This document shows positions 11,445 through 23,209 of a stretch of DNA of 64,000 bases, piece after piece. The notes below the pieces were generated by a model. That model was not told where the DNA came from. It saw nothing but the letters and a program-made list of their open reading frames with translations, and searched no databases. The stretch is from assembly GCA_000149265.1 (NCBI GenBank), contig CH003190.1, positions 109,390 to 173,389 of the forward strand. The letters run 5' to 3'. Numbering within the stretch: the first letter of the stretch is position 1; each line of letters opens with the position of its first letter. A program made the position numbers and the translations under genes. Source of the DNA: Ciona savignyi (Eukaryota; Chordata; Ascidiacea; Phlebobranchia; Cionidae).

Positions 11445-12512
11445 CTCTTTCCGTCCCAACTCGCCATATATCGCGAGTTGGTGGGAAAACATGGTATCCC
11501 GCCTGTACATAAATGGGTGCAAATCTAAAAAAACGATTTCTCCGCAATGCGTAATGGTAGAGACCTCAGCTATGGCTCATTCGATCAAGGAAATTCTATA
11601 TTTTATTCTCTGTAATTTTCGTGGAGAAATATTAAAAATGCGAGGAGTGATAGCCTTTCTTTTTCAAGGCTTCGCCTCTTATTTCTATCGATTTTACACG
11701 AATTTACAAGTGACTAACTCAGCCAATAGGAGTCGCGTTAACTTGCGGAGAAGCTCTTTTTGTCAAGCAAGTCTTTCTTTACATTCTCTGTGAATTCCGT
11801 GCCGTTGAGAAAAAAAGGAGAGCGTTGGTGACGTTTTCGCTACAGGCGTTTATGCTTCGTGTTCACCAAAGCATGAATCCAGCTGGGCCTGCTGAGCGCA
11901 CGATAAAGAAAAAGGCGGCGAGACTAGCTAGTTCGGTGTGCCCTGCTTTCAAGAATATTGGATATAGTATTTGTGTTTGTTTGCTTTTTTTGTATGCCCT
12001 TTTTACACTTCCTTCACTGTTCTTCTTATTTATACTTTTTACTATTTTAGTTCTACAAAACTAAAAACTTCAATGCGTTTTGGTTCAATTTTTCATAATA
12101 TAGTTAGAATAAAGGAAAATTTCAATTAGAAATAGTAAAAAAACTACTGAAGATACAAATACAGTTCAAATTTTCCTGAGTACAAAAACTATTAGACAAT
12201 CTACATTCCAATTTTCATATTAGTGAGTATTTCGTTTGTCAGTGCACCTCAAAATTTTCAAAGTCGAGCAGAATTTTCTTTACATAAAAAGTGGTGTTCA
12301 CTAAAGTTTACATAATATATTCTTTATTGGAGGTAGATTCTAGGTGTGCGGTTTGTTTAAAAGAGGGATAAATTATCTTTCCAACCATACTAAATATTAA
12401 ATCATAGCATAAATTTGAGAAAAACTGTGCTAATTTGAAAATGACCAAAAATTGTAAAAAACACTGCGGGACAGCATGTTTAAATTAATGCATTTGGCCG
12501 GGAGTGAAAGAG
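11445..12512 (+). mobile_element. piggyBac-like element, copy 2 (1068 bp)
   Basis: Termini CTCTTTCCGTCCC and GGGAGTGAAAGAG are flanked by intact TTAA on both sides (11441-11444 and 12513-12516). Its interior is collinear with copy 1 (3999-5591, inverted). It keeps a start codon at 11873 with MNPAGPAERTIKKKAARLAS and then joins directly to the 3' noncoding part. The sequence between 11945 and the matching point in copy 1 is missing, so it is an internal-deletion derivative. It inserted in an exon-like sequence. Confidence 0.88.
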
Positions 12513-12516
12513 TTAA

Positions 12517-13280
12517 AACCACTTTAAATAAATTTTTGATTTAAATGTTTTTAGTGAGACATTAACTTAAATCCGAATAATTTTTTTTGAGTCATTTTTA
12601 ACCTCTGTCCATCCAAATCCGACTCATTTTTTTATTTAAATGTTCTTCTGGATTTCTATTGAGGCCAGTTCAACCAAATGTGAATTTAATTACAGTTTAC
12701 AGAAACACGTTGAAAGTCCATATTTGGGCTGCTTATTATAATAAGCTTACTCCAAACGAAATTCATTTACAAGTGATAGGCACTATCTATATATATAATT
12801 GAACCTAGCTGCTAAACAATAAAATGATTATTCATGTGGCAAATTACCATAAATTTGCAGCCCCAATGGTTAATAAAGAAGTGACAGAAAAAGAGAAATG
12901 GAAAAACACAACGAACAACTCAGCAAATGTTATTAGAATTACTCTATTGTGATTTTTTCTCCAGCTCTGCAAATAGCATACAGACCGAACAGTAGTAAGG
13001 TTTGGTGTCAAGCAGCAATGCCTCCCAAAAGTTGAAAAATGTAGTTAAGCCAAAACGCCTGTAAAAGGCGACAAGAAAATCGTTTCCAACTGGTACTGTG
13101 TTATCCAGGATAAGATAAAAAAGTGATCCGGCCTTTGTTCGTTGCCCAGAACAAGCAGAAAAGGTTGGACCAGCAGACCTTCTGGCTTCTTCCTAGCAAA
13201 GTCCAAAACATCACAGCCAGCCTTGGGGGAATAAAAACAGTGAGTACAATCCAGCTAGATTGCCTTGAGATTAGCAGCAG
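12517..13280. other. No recognised gene
   Basis: AT-rich intergenic or intronic sequence. No conserved coding or shared repeat was recognised. Confidence 0.45.
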
Positions 13281-14360
13281 TCATATCAGGCAGGTTCGAG
13301 GTTCGTTACCTGTCCACCATTCTGACACAGTATGCACCCTGATGACTGCTGCTATTATGCCATTAATCCTATCAGTATATCCTACAGTACTAGCATGTGT
13401 ATTTATTAAAAAGGAAGAAACTAACTCCTTTAAAGTCACTATGGCACAAGTTCTATTGGTACTTATTTTGGTGTTCATCGGTCGCATCAATTTTTGTAAA
13501 ATCAAAATTGCTTTAAAGTTCTCTGAAAATAAAATCAATGTTATTAACTTATTATTATATATTATAAAGTCACTCATTGAAGTAAAAAATATTGTTCCTA
13601 CAGAACTAAAATTTCGTAAAACAAATTTACCATCATCACATTTTATTCCTGTTGAAGAAGAATGATCTAGTTTTAAAATTGTTGGTACCAGTGGAACAAA
13701 GCTTTCCATGCTTTTGCATCTGGGATACATTCCTTTAAACTCGATTTCAATCTGTTAATACAATTTAAATTAAATGGTGGGCTTTGTGCCTAAAATACTA
13801 ATTAATCAAAGAACCAAATAATAATTAAGCATTAATTTACATATATCTTACACACAACAAACTGTAAATGGCAATCTTTAACTGCTTACCAATAAACCAA
13901 GTCCATCTTTAAACCTTGGATAATGGTTTAATAACACAGTTATTGATGGATGATCTGTATTGACTTCTTGCCGTCTGTAATCAAATGTCTCTCCCATTGC
14001 TTTAATTATTACTTCTTTGTTGTTAGCATTAGTAAGAACAGTTTGTTGTAACCATTTCACCCAAAAAATAATCTATTGTTTATTTAAAAAAAAAACAAAA
14101 TATACAAATGCAACCTTTTCCTTTATTGGTTCCATTTCCACGGATTCCCGGATATCAACCGTGTCATCTGTATCATCACTGCTAGACTTTTCTTCGGCAC
14201 ATTTTCGTTTGCCCAACCTATTCCTCGATTGGCAATTTTTTATTGTTCGTAGTCTCTGTAGAGTCTGCCAGTCTGGTAAAGAGTCCAGAATTCTAATTCT
14301 ATTTTGCAGCCTCTCGCTTCTTAATCTTATTGCTTTTTCCAAACTCCTGGCTGGAAGCCT
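13281..14360 (-). pseudogene. Multi-exon gene fragment of an uncharacterised animal family
   Basis: Three collinear minus-strand pieces are visible. 14360-14110 is basic then acidic (RLRSERLQNRIRILDSLP ... KRKCAEEKSSSDDTDDTVDI). 14060-13890 reads KWLQQTVLTNANNKEVIIKA, then M-G-E-T-F-D-Y-R-R-Q-E and LLNHYPRFKDG. 13730-13281 reads YPRCKSMESFVPLVPTILKL onward. The T-F-x-Y-R-R-x-E and Y-P-R-F-x-D blocks recall a widespread uncharacterised family, seen in fish and invertebrates, that has an R-R-x-E-I helix and then a W/Y-P-x-L-F-x(n) segment. I cannot name a function. The splice junctions were not fully verified, and it could be a transposon-borne gene. A full-length product is unlikely from what is visible. 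Confidence 0.35.
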
Positions 14361-14364
14361 GTAA

Positions 14365-15639
14365 GTCTTATTGTAACTCAGCCAACACAGATTGGTTTTC
14401 TTTCTATTATGCGATTAACAGTGAACAGTTACAAGTTAAGAACATGATTTCCAGGGTGTTTTCTCTACCATTAATTTTGCCCTTATTTAAAGTATATTAG
14501 TTAATTAGTCATCATATACAGTATAAATCGAAATCAAATTAACACACACAATTAAGGATTACTTCAGATTCTAAATATCAAATCAAAACTGACCGCATGT
14601 AAAAATAAAACTATCACACCGACTCGTGTGAAACATAGAAATTCAATGGTTAATATCCGTAACAGTCTCTGTTCTCTAAATACCCGTAGCGGCACCACAA
14701 TCGTAAAAATGCCTAATAGTCAAAAATAGGCTATATAAATTAGGAGTTAAATACAATGTAAAAATACTTACATATATATATCCCTTGGATCCAGGAAAGT
14801 TAGACTTTAAATTGGGGAAACAGTTAAAAAACTATATTTGTTGTTGTTCATTATCACAGCTGGTGCATTTAATCAACAACAATGATACTTCTATTAATAT
14901 TTCAGAGCAAATTTTGATAAACTTTTTCCGATTACTATGGTTAAAATACAGATCTCTATTCATCTGATTCAAAATATCTTCGCCACCTTCAATTGCACAA
15001 AAATTCTTTCTTTGAGGTTGCTGAACTAAAATGATAATCAGCATTGGACAGTACAAGTACAAATTTAGATCGGGTCAGCTAACCGAGATCCTGAGCGGGT
15101 TTTTTTTTGCATACCACAATAAATGTTATGCGAAATAGCTTGACCGCTGATTTGCCTCGGATTTTTCTGCATCCTACCCTTCCGAAGTAAGTAATGCTGC
15201 AACGTATTGATTGTGCTTTAGCAATATTTCTCATGAAAGGCCATGTGAGAATTGAAATAAAACCACAAACGAGTAAAACTGAACGAAAATTTGTATTGAA
15301 CGAAATAAAAGGTTCCTCTTAATCAGTGAAACGGACAAATTCATGTGTCCTGTGATAAAACATCTATCATTTTCTTTGATATCCTGAGACATTCTCGGTG
15401 ATACCACTTTGGGCACACAGCCAATCTAGACTTTAAAAACCAGCTTACCCATTCCATAGGTCTGTAAATTTTATTTTTTTTCCGCAGCAGCTACAAAAGC
15501 TTTGTATTGGATCTAAATAAAAATATTAATGAATTAAAGAGTCCAAGCAAAAAAACCTAGAATGTGTGTAAAGAAAGCAGTTCTTGAAAAATAATGTTTA
15601 TACCCGATGCACGCGAAATTGTATTTGCCAGTTGGGTGC
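14365..15639. other. No recognised gene
   Basis: AT-rich sequence. Short frames at 14832-15062 and 15231-15416 show no family resemblance. No repeat shared with the window was noticed. Confidence 0.4.
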
Positions 15640-16700
15640 CTATAAATCAGGGGGGTGCAACTGTTTCGCACAATGGGCCACAACATACAAGTTTAGTGAT
15701 ACCGGGGGCCAGACCATCAAACAACTCAGAAATTTTGATGAACATTGTATTAAATAAAAGAGCACGTATAATTAGGTAGGTGATTAATGAGATGTCTGAT
15801 ATCTTCTCGATTCGGAAATCTTTCCAATGGGTCATTCCATTATAATTGAGCAAAAAAAAAGTTGAAAAGTACATCGTACCTCTCAAATTTTGTTAAGATT
15901 TTCAGACAATGTACCTACACCTAGAAAAATGATTAGGACAAAATTTGAGGTCGCAACTCCTAGCGGTTCAAAAGTTACGGCAGGATGAAAAACCGGCCAC
16001 ACGAGGGCTTATTGTTGGTGAGCACGCCTACTTAAAGTAAACTATGTGGAAAGCTGAAAATTTGTATTAAGGTATTTAAAGGTATGAGGAAGCTAAATTT
16101 CACATCCAATTTATCTTTAGGGCATTATAAAATAGTTAAAATCAGGTTTTAAAATTATTTCGACCACCCCCGACGCTAGAGGGGGTAGCTCCTGTATGCA
16201 AGAACGTTTTGAGATGCAACTTTTTTTAAAAGTTAGAAGAAGCTTAAATGTTCAATCAGTTCAAAAATTAGCTTTGCCAACTTTGAAATGCGTTTTTGAG
16301 ACCAAATTTCCCAAGTGCACATTTTTCGCCCCCCCCCAAAAATGTGTTTTGATAAATAAATTATGGTTTTGTACAGTCTAAAGTATCAGAGCAGCCTAAT
16401 ACCCTTTTATTTACTTCCTATATGTACAAAACTTGAAATTTTAATTTTAAAACAACTTGTTGGGACCACACTGTTTCCCAATTTATTCAATTTCTATACA
16501 AAACTGAGGCAAACCTGATGAACATTTTACAGAAAGTATTTAATTTTGTAAACATCACACACAACACCGGACTGTTTTTAACTATCACAAAAAGTAAATT
16601 ATGTGTGACAATGTTGGTACAATTTAACACTACATATACCAGTACTAAAAGCAATGGTACAGTCATCATGGTTTAAAGCTGTTTTATGTAGATTCCGATT

Positions 16701-17998
16701 TTAAAACTTTTCTGCAATGATTTGTATTTCTTCTTCAGAAACTTTATAGTTTCTGCCAGTTGTAGTTGATGGTGGTGTTATAATGCTAAGAATTTGTTGT
16801 TTGGGTACCCAGCAAATGTCATCCTTTTTGTTAGAAGGTCCATGTGGATACAAAACATAATGTTAACATCTTCATTGCCTTTGTCCAACTCTTGTACAAG
16901 ACCAATCCACCAGCAGTTGTCATAGCGGCATGCCATATAATCCATCACTTTGACTTCTGGAACAGCTTCATTGTCAAAAAATGAGTAGGTTCCAGTTAAT
17001 TCTTTATCTTCACTAACTTGTTTGTAACCCACACGGTTAAGAGCCATTGGAACAAAATAGTGAAAACTTCTTGTGCGTTTGATTGTTTGCCACATAGCAT
17101 AGCGCTGGTCTAGAAGTGTTCTTGTCTGTACTAACGAGTGTTTGGGGATAAAATTGAACGTTATTCCTTTGATATTTTCGTTATAGTACTTAAAAACTGC
17201 AGCAGCGGTAAGAATTGGCGTACTGCCAGTTTTTACTTGCAGGCTTGCACGGGTTAACAGCCGCTTAACAGTTCCTCCAATACCGTCACATGGAGATTTT
17301 CCATGCGAAGTAGCAAAAAAGACCAATCAGCATTAACTTTAAAATCGGAAGAGTAGAAACAAAGATTTAAAATGTTGTTGGAGTTTTTGTATTGTCCTGC
17401 ACATCCATCAGAGAAGTACTCAATTTTCTGGATATTTGTGTATTTGATTTGGATCAGGGAGACCAGTTGCTTTTGCAGCTCATACACAAAACCAGTATCA
17501 TGATTAAGGTCGTCTGATATAAAACAAAATGAGTGAGAGTGGAGATGTTCACCCTCTTTGTAATATACAACAGCAGGGTGGATTGTACATTCGCTGGTGT
17601 TCCAATGAAAACTTTGAATTTCATCCTGTACTGTGAATTTATAATTTTCTGTAAAATCAGTAAGGACAATTAAATGGTTTTCAGGTAAATTTTCTTTTCT
17701 TTGTTTTAAATACTTTCCCTGGCACTTAGCAATGTAAAAGTGCACTGTCAACCCGTCAATAGAATTGGCGAAAAGATTTATAAAATCATGAACGTTAGCA
17801 GAATGGTCCACTAGTATCTTTTGAGTTCCACTGTTGGTAAGTAATCAGGTCCTCTCCTTCGTAATCGTTGTACAATTCATAAAGATGTTGACGTAAAACT
17901 GCAAAGTCCGGGCAGTTTGGACACTGATGGATCATGCACATTCTTGATTCCACAGTGCACACAATCATGGCCATGTACTCCTTGTAAGATTTGTCATC
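16701..17998 (-). pseudogene. Transposase of the foldback element, unassigned DDE-like family, frameshifted
   Basis: Order on the minus strand: a Cys-containing linker (CMIHQCPNCPDF, near 17930), LIVLTDFTENYKFTVQDEIQ near 17670, an H-P-A-V-V-Y-Y segment, YFSDGCAGQYKNSNNILNLC near 17370-17430, then FFATSHGKSPCDGIGGTVKR near 17270-17330. A C-terminal WWIGLVQELD domain follows. The spaced aspartates (LTDF, FSDG) with a downstream CDG look like an RNase-H-fold transposase. I have seen this motif set in uncharacterised animal proteins but cannot name the superfamily. The frame changes near 17316 and again near 16855. The stop is at 16701-16703. It lies in the foldback centre plus left arm. Confidence 0.6.
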
Positions 17999-18032
17999 AA
18001 TGCATGCAGTGCATGCACTGAAACCTACTCAT

Positions 18033-18331
18033 TTTTTGACAATGAAGCTGTTCCAGAAGTCAAAGTGATGGATTATATAGCATGCCGCTATGACAACTGC
18101 TGGTGGATTGGTCTTGTACAAGAGTTGGACATCAAAGGCAATGAAGATGTTAACATTAAGTTTTTGCATCCACATGGACCATCTAACACTTTTTATTGGC
18201 CACAAAAGTATGACATTTGCTGGGTACCCAAACAACAAATTCTTAGCATTATAACACCACCATCAACTACAACTGGCAGAAACTATAAAGTTTCTGAAGA
18301 AGAAATACAAATCATTGCAGAAAAGTTTTAA
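18033..18331 (+). pseudogene. Duplicated C-terminal end of the foldback transposase (right arm)
   Basis: This open frame repeats, on the opposite strand, the end of the transposase: CRYDNCWWIGLVQELD, FLHPHGPSNTFYWPQKYDIC, WVPKQQILSII and a final EEEIQIIAEKF. It keeps FLHPHGP in frame where the minus-strand copy is shifted, so it preserves the better version of that segment. It has no catalytic part and probably only forms the inverted arm. Confidence 0.7.
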
Positions 18332-19221
18332 AATCGGAAGCTACATAAAACAGCTTTAAACCATGATGACTGTACCATTGCTTTTAGTACTGGTATATGT
18401 AGTGTTAAATTGTACCAACATTGTCACATATTATTTACTTTTTGTGATAGTTAAAAACAGTCCGGTGTCATGTGTGTTGTTTACAAAATAAAATACTTTC
18501 TGTAGAATGTTCATCAGGTTTGCCTCGGTTTTTTATAGAAATTGAATAAATTGGGAAACAGTGTGGTCTCAACAAGTTGTTTTAAAATTAAAATTTCAAA
18601 CTTTGTACATATAGGAAGTAAATAAAAGGGTATTAGGCTGCTCTGATACTTTAGACTGTACAAAACCATAATTTATTTATCAAAACACATTTTTTTGGGG
18701 GGGCGAAAAATGTGCACTTGGGAAATTTGGTCTCAAAAACGCATTTCAAAGTTGGCAAAGCTAATTTTTGAACTGATTAAAGATTTAAGCTTCTTCTAAC
18801 TTTTAAAAAAGGTTGCATCTCAAAACGGTCTTGCATACAGGAGCTACCCCCTCTAGCGTCGGGGTGGTCGAAATAATTTTAAAACCTGATTTTGACTATT
18901 TTATAATGCCCTAAGGATAAAATGGATGTGAAATTCAGCTTCCTCATACCTTTAAATACCTTAATACAAATTTTCAGCTTTCCACATAGTTTACTTTTTG
19001 AGATATCGACAATTAAAAGTTGTAAGTAGGCGTGCTCACCAACAATAAGCCCTCGTGTGGCCGGTTTTTCATCTTGCCGTAACTTTTGAACCGCTAGGAG
19101 TTGCGACCTCAAATTTTGTCCTTCTCATTTTTCTAGGTGTAGGTACATTGTCTGAAAATCTTAACAAAATCTGAGAGGTACGATGTACGGGCTGTTAAAA
19201 ATATAATGGAATGACCCCAAT

Positions 19222-20942
19222 GTCAGCTTTAACAGAAGAAGTAGCAACTCGAAGTTGACATGACAAGTGCTCATCTGTAAGCTGATTTCTGCATTTTGTC
19301 TTGAATAGCTTCATTTTTGAAAAGAACTGCTCACAGCAGTATGTGCTGCCGAAAAGAGAGATCATTTTTCTCGCATGATTTTCTAGATTTGTGTAATTTC
19401 CATACACATAGCTTCTGTAAAATGTTAGCAAGTCATTCTCACGGTAGGCTCGTTTAAGATCAACGTTGGCTTGCAATTGTATTATTTCTAATTGAAAGCG
19501 AGGTGGGATATTCTCCACAACCAAATCAAATGGATGAGCAAAGAGCTGAACGTCGGCATTGTGTTTTCTAAAATCTTCAAATCGAGTTTTAAATGCCGAA
19601 GTATTGAAAAATTGAATTTCAACTTTTCTACTCTCCAGACAAGGAAAGTGAATTAGGGATCCTTTGCTTAATTGAGATCGAAAAAGTTGTAGTTTTGCTT
19701 GAAATGAGGAAATATGTTCGATCATCTTGTGCACTAACTGATTTTTCCCTTGCAGCTTCACGTTTAGTTCTGAAAGGTGATTGGTAATGTCAGTTAAAAA
19801 AGCAAAATCGTTTAACCATGCATCATCCTTGAGATAGGAAATATCTTGACCTTTACTTTCCATAAAAGTGTGAATAGCCTCCTTGAGATCCCAAAATCTT
19901 TTTAATACAGCAGCTCTGCTTAGCCACCTTACTGCACAAAAATAGTTTACATCCGGGTAATCGGAGTTGGGTGCTTGCAGAAAAGACTTAAACTGCCGGT
20001 GATTTAACCTAACCCCCGTGATCTTATGTAATTAACACACGAAACAACATTTTTCATTACTTCACCAAAACCAAGTACTTTTGAGCATAAATTTTCCTGG
20101 TGAATGATGCAATGGCTCACCAAAACATTTTCTGTTTGAATAACATCTAAAAATCTTTTAACAAATCCATTGTTTTTCCCCACCATTGATGGTGCTCCAT
20201 CCGTAGTGATACCAACCAACTTAGAAGAATCTATTTCAAACTTGTTCATCAATTTTGTTACCTCCTCGCAAATGTTTTGACCAGTTGTTGTTGAATGCAT
20301 ACTTGCCATATCCAAAAATTCTTCAGTTACTTCAAAATTATCTGTTACTCCTCGTATGAAAACAACTAGCTGGGCAGTATCGCTCACGTCTGTACTTTCA
20401 TCCAAAGCGATACTAAAAGCAGAACATTTGCTTATTCTGTCTTTTAGAGAAGCTTCGATGTTTTCCGAAAGATCGTCTATTCGGCGAGCCATTGTAAAAC
20501 GAGACAGACTTATTTGCTCCACTAAATTTTTCTTTTCTGGTGATACATTTTCGATGAATATCTCCAAACAACTCTTAATGAATTCACCATCGCTGTACGG
20601 CTTTCCTTTTTCAGCAATTGCCTCAGCAATTTTAAAGCTGAGTTTTGTAACTAACTTAGTGTTTGTCTTGTAATCATGAAATAAATCTTGCTGTTTACTC
20701 AAAGAATTAACCATTTGCTGCATTTTGTCAACCCGTGATTGACCCACAATACTATCATAGCTAGCAGAGTGTTTTGTATCATAGTGTCGCTTGATATTGT
20801 ACTCCTTCATTACTGCTATAGTACTTTGACAAATCAGGCAAACTACATCTTTATTGTGTTGCACAATAAAGTATTTTATACACCACTCATTATTAAACTT
20901 GCGCCCTTCATAATCTACCTTCCTTTTCTTACTGGTAGACAT
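19222..20942 (-). pseudogene. BED-finger hAT transposase (GTF2IRD2/ZBED5-like), one frameshift plus insertion
   Basis: From the start at 20942 there is a basic N-terminus, then a BED-type finger (CLIC near residues 35-38 and HYDTKH near 53-58). The RNase-H core follows, with ALDESTDVSDTAQLVVFIRG near residue 178, GITTDGAPSMVGKNNGFVKR near 245 and SHCIIHQENLCSK near 276. After a frame change at about 20015 the reading continues CAVRWLSRAAVLKRFWDLKE and through 19863-19222. It ends with the dimerisation block CCEQFFSKMKLFKTKCRNQL then LSCQLRVATS. These are hallmarks of hAT transposases of the GTF2IRD2-like group. The foldback insertion at 19217 removes only the last few codons, which resume at 15828. 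It was near-intact until recently. It would bind the element's ends and cut DNA in the nucleus. Confidence 0.85.
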
Positions 20943-21238
20943 TTAAGCTTTGTTATTTTTTTCGTATATTAACTAACCTCTACCCATAAAGTAAAATCAC
21001 GGTATACTGTACTGCCAGATTAAGACAGTTTTCATACAATGCATATTATGCTGCAACAATGGGGTGTCGTCACAGTAGCCTACTGTAGACGGAAATTAAT
21101 CGTAGTGTGACATAGTCGAAAATGCCAAAATGATAAATGTCTACGAAGTATGAAGTCTGTAGCGGGCCACGAAAATAGGTACCGCGGGCCGTGCTGTGGC
21201 CCGCGGGCCGTATGTTGCACGCCTCTGCTATAAATAAT

Positions 21239-21382
21239 AAATACTACAGGATCGCTTGAAGCGCTTAGATCACTTGATTGCTATGGAAAGTTATTTTAAC
21301 CCCAACCCATACATTAATATCATGCATGGCTTTTGTAATTACGAAGTATATAGTAAGCGATCCAAGCGGTCCTGTAGTATTT
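21239..21382. mobile_element. Short TIR element (MITE), 144 bp
   Basis: AAATACTACAGGATCGCTTG and its imperfect complement ending CCTGTAGTATTT are terminal inverted repeats. The interior has a TAACCCCAACCCA stretch. A related end, CGGTCCTGTAGTATTTAGAG, lies at 47115-47137 within another element. It follows directly after the hAT target duplication. No clear target duplication was seen. Confidence 0.6.
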
Positions 21383-21549
21383 AGAGGTACGGCCAGTTGT
21401 AGCCAGTGTTGTTTTCATGTCCATTGTAGTATTTGAAAAATAAGGAGTTTTTTCTCGTATAAGATCTTCCGCGATCTACTAAAGTATTATTATACTCGTA
21501 TAATTAAAACGAAGTTAGTTTCTTACTTTTAGAATATAAACTCCGCAGT

Positions 21550-22233
21550 TTGAAAAATCTGCTTGAATAGGGTGGGTGTATCACAACCGTAAGCTGCCAA
21601 TTAATTTCCGCCAGATGATTGTCGTTAGGATTCCTTCTCGATAATAAATACTCCCTAAAAATAAATAAACATTTTTTTATGGAAACAGATAAAAAATAAA
21701 TTTACCTGAAACCTCCTACAGTTGCAATGTCTCCGGCCGGATTCCTTTGTTGAGCCGAATGGTTATAAGAATTCTCGTCATTTTACGGTCACATATTCAA
21801 ATAAATAAATTGCTTACCAATAAATTCCAGTGGTTGTTTTTGTTAAACACCCCAGCAATAACATCATAGTCCGAGAATGTAGTCTAAAAAGGAAAACAGG
21901 TAGCCTACATTCATATAATAATTCATTTAAATAAATATAAACATGAACTCACGTTGTTGAGTGAGTGACGTTTTAAAATGTTGTGTTGGCAACGAACTAT
22001 GCTCCCAATTAGAAAACAGTCAATAACACATACTGACAAAGATTTGCTTTGTCTTGCCAATAGATTAAGGCAAAAATCGATGGTCTAAACAAAATATCAA
22101 CAATTGTTACAATATAACAGCTGAGTAAATAAGACTTTTTTAGACTTACCGCGCCATCCAGCCAATTTCCACCTGACAGTGTGTTGAACGAGTCGTGCTT
22201 TAAAACATATTTACCATTTTCAATGGACGACAC
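21550..22233 (-). pseudogene. Exons of a Ulp1/C48-type protease gene, probably transposon-borne
   Basis: The first exon (22233 to about 22148) reads NGKYVLKHDSFNTLSGGNWL then DGA before GTAAGT, like the S-x-L-x(2)-x-W-L-x-D block of Ulp1-fold proteases. The next piece (about 21890-21820) reads SDYDVIAGVFNKNNHWNL, with the N-x-x-H-W that carries the catalytic histidine, before a GTAAGC donor. Further pieces (ENSYNHSAQQRNPAGDIATV near 21780-21720, and RRNPNDNHLAEINWQLTVVI near 21650-21585) follow with plausible splice sites. The catalytic Cys segment is not seen. Such domains are common in CACTA, Mutator and Ginger-type transposons. The gene is incomplete. Confidence 0.45.
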
Positions 22234-22239
22234 AACAAT

Positions 22240-22770
22240 ATATTGGCCAAGAAGGTGGGGCTGATAGCGAGGATGGAGCCACAGACGAGGATGAGGTTGA
22301 AGCAGATGGTTCTAGCTAGAGGGAATGGTGGGGACGGGGAAATGGGATGATACCAGAGGGGATGCTAGGGGCAGTGGTTCCAGAAAAGCTTAGCTTGTTT
22401 GGGAAAGACAACCTAAACATGCTGTATTAAATTCTTGCAGATTACTTTCCCAGTCATGTTTTTTTACACAGCTTGGCGCATCAGTTTTTTTTATCCATAC
22501 TGTTTTTATTTGTTCTGCAACCGACGTCAAATTCCACAACTGGATACAGCGAAATTATGGTATCCGTTTGCAATAAAAATCCTGGTTCGACAGCGGACCA
22601 CATAAGGCAATACAGGATTATAATCACTGATCTGACATCCGGGATTTAAGATTACGGATCGGAAAATCCATCTTTTTAAAATGCACCGGCAGCCTGATCT
22701 TTGATCCAAGATTTTTTAATCTGGGAACCTACTTTGTGAATACCACCCTCACTGAATGACTTATAACCAT
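22240..22770. other. Mostly noncoding, short acidic frame
   Basis: A plus-strand run near 22259-22319 reads GADSEDGATDEDEVEADGSS and then stops, as in an acidic protein tail, but no exon structure supports it. The rest shows nothing recognisable. Confidence 0.3.
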
Positions 22771-22799
22771 CGTTGTTTAGACTTTGCAAGTTTAATTTT

Positions 22800-22945
22800 G
22801 GTGAGACCTCGTCTGCATATCAAGTGCTGTATTGAAATGAAGCTAAATTCCAAAACAGTCCGATTTAGTTTTTCATGGCTTCGGGGAAATATTTCCCTGG
22901 GTTTAGTACTTAAATGTCTGTTTTTACATATGTGGTTCATGTGAT
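22800..22945. repeat. Diverged copy of the 5.6-kb repeat leader
   Basis: GTATTGAAATGAAGCTAAAT, TTTAGTTTTTCATGG and TTCCCTGGGTTTA match 5612-5690, the start of the ~320-bp tandem repeat region. Confidence 0.55.
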
Positions 22946-23209
22946 TTGACGACTCATTTACTTACGTTTTCATGTCCATTTGTGTACTGCGCCTGAAAGC
23001 ATAGCCTGTTGGAATAGACCACCTGATCGAACAGTCGGAAAACCGCTCGCGTTTCTTAGTCCACTTTTCGGGCGTACCATGATCACTCAAGCGCATCAAG
23101 GGAAAGAATGCATTTCGCACCCGATCCACCAATTTTTCATCGCTTGTAGCGGCATGAAAATGGGACAGATCGTCGCTTGTAGCGGGACTGTCATATGCGA
23201 TTTATCTGC

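Larger units (their letters stand above)
15829..19217 (-). mobile_element. 3.4-kb foldback element with ~1.18-kb inverted arms
   Basis: The terminal inverted repeats begin GGGTCATTCCATTATA and are flanked by CAAT on both sides (15825-15828 and 19218-19221). The arms, about 15829-17005 and 18033-19217, match over almost their whole length. Landmarks present in both include a GACGCTAGAGGGGGTAGC block, a CCACACGAGGGCTTATTGTT block and a run of C (or G) before an AAATGTG. The unique centre carries the body of a transposase, and each arm carries its C-terminal coding end, so that end exists on both strands. It interrupts the hAT transposase a few codons before its stop. A perfect duplex arm suggests recent origin or conversion between arms. 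Confidence 0.85.
15648..21227 (-). mobile_element. Full-length 5.6-kb hAT element with nested foldback element
   Basis: The ends CAGGGGGGTGCAAC and GTTGCACGCCTCTG are hAT-type inverted repeats. A perfect 8-bp target duplication CTATAAAT flanks them at 15640-15647 and 21228-21235. It carries a BED-finger hAT transposase on the minus strand (19222-20942). The element was about 2.2 kb before a 3.4-kb foldback element inserted at 15829-19217. Sub-terminal GGGCCACA and CCGCGGGCC motifs are typical of this hAT group. Confidence 0.92.

Noticed and set aside
20356..20972. Plus-strand frames opposite the hAT transposase
   Set aside because: Antisense shadows of the recognised transposase.
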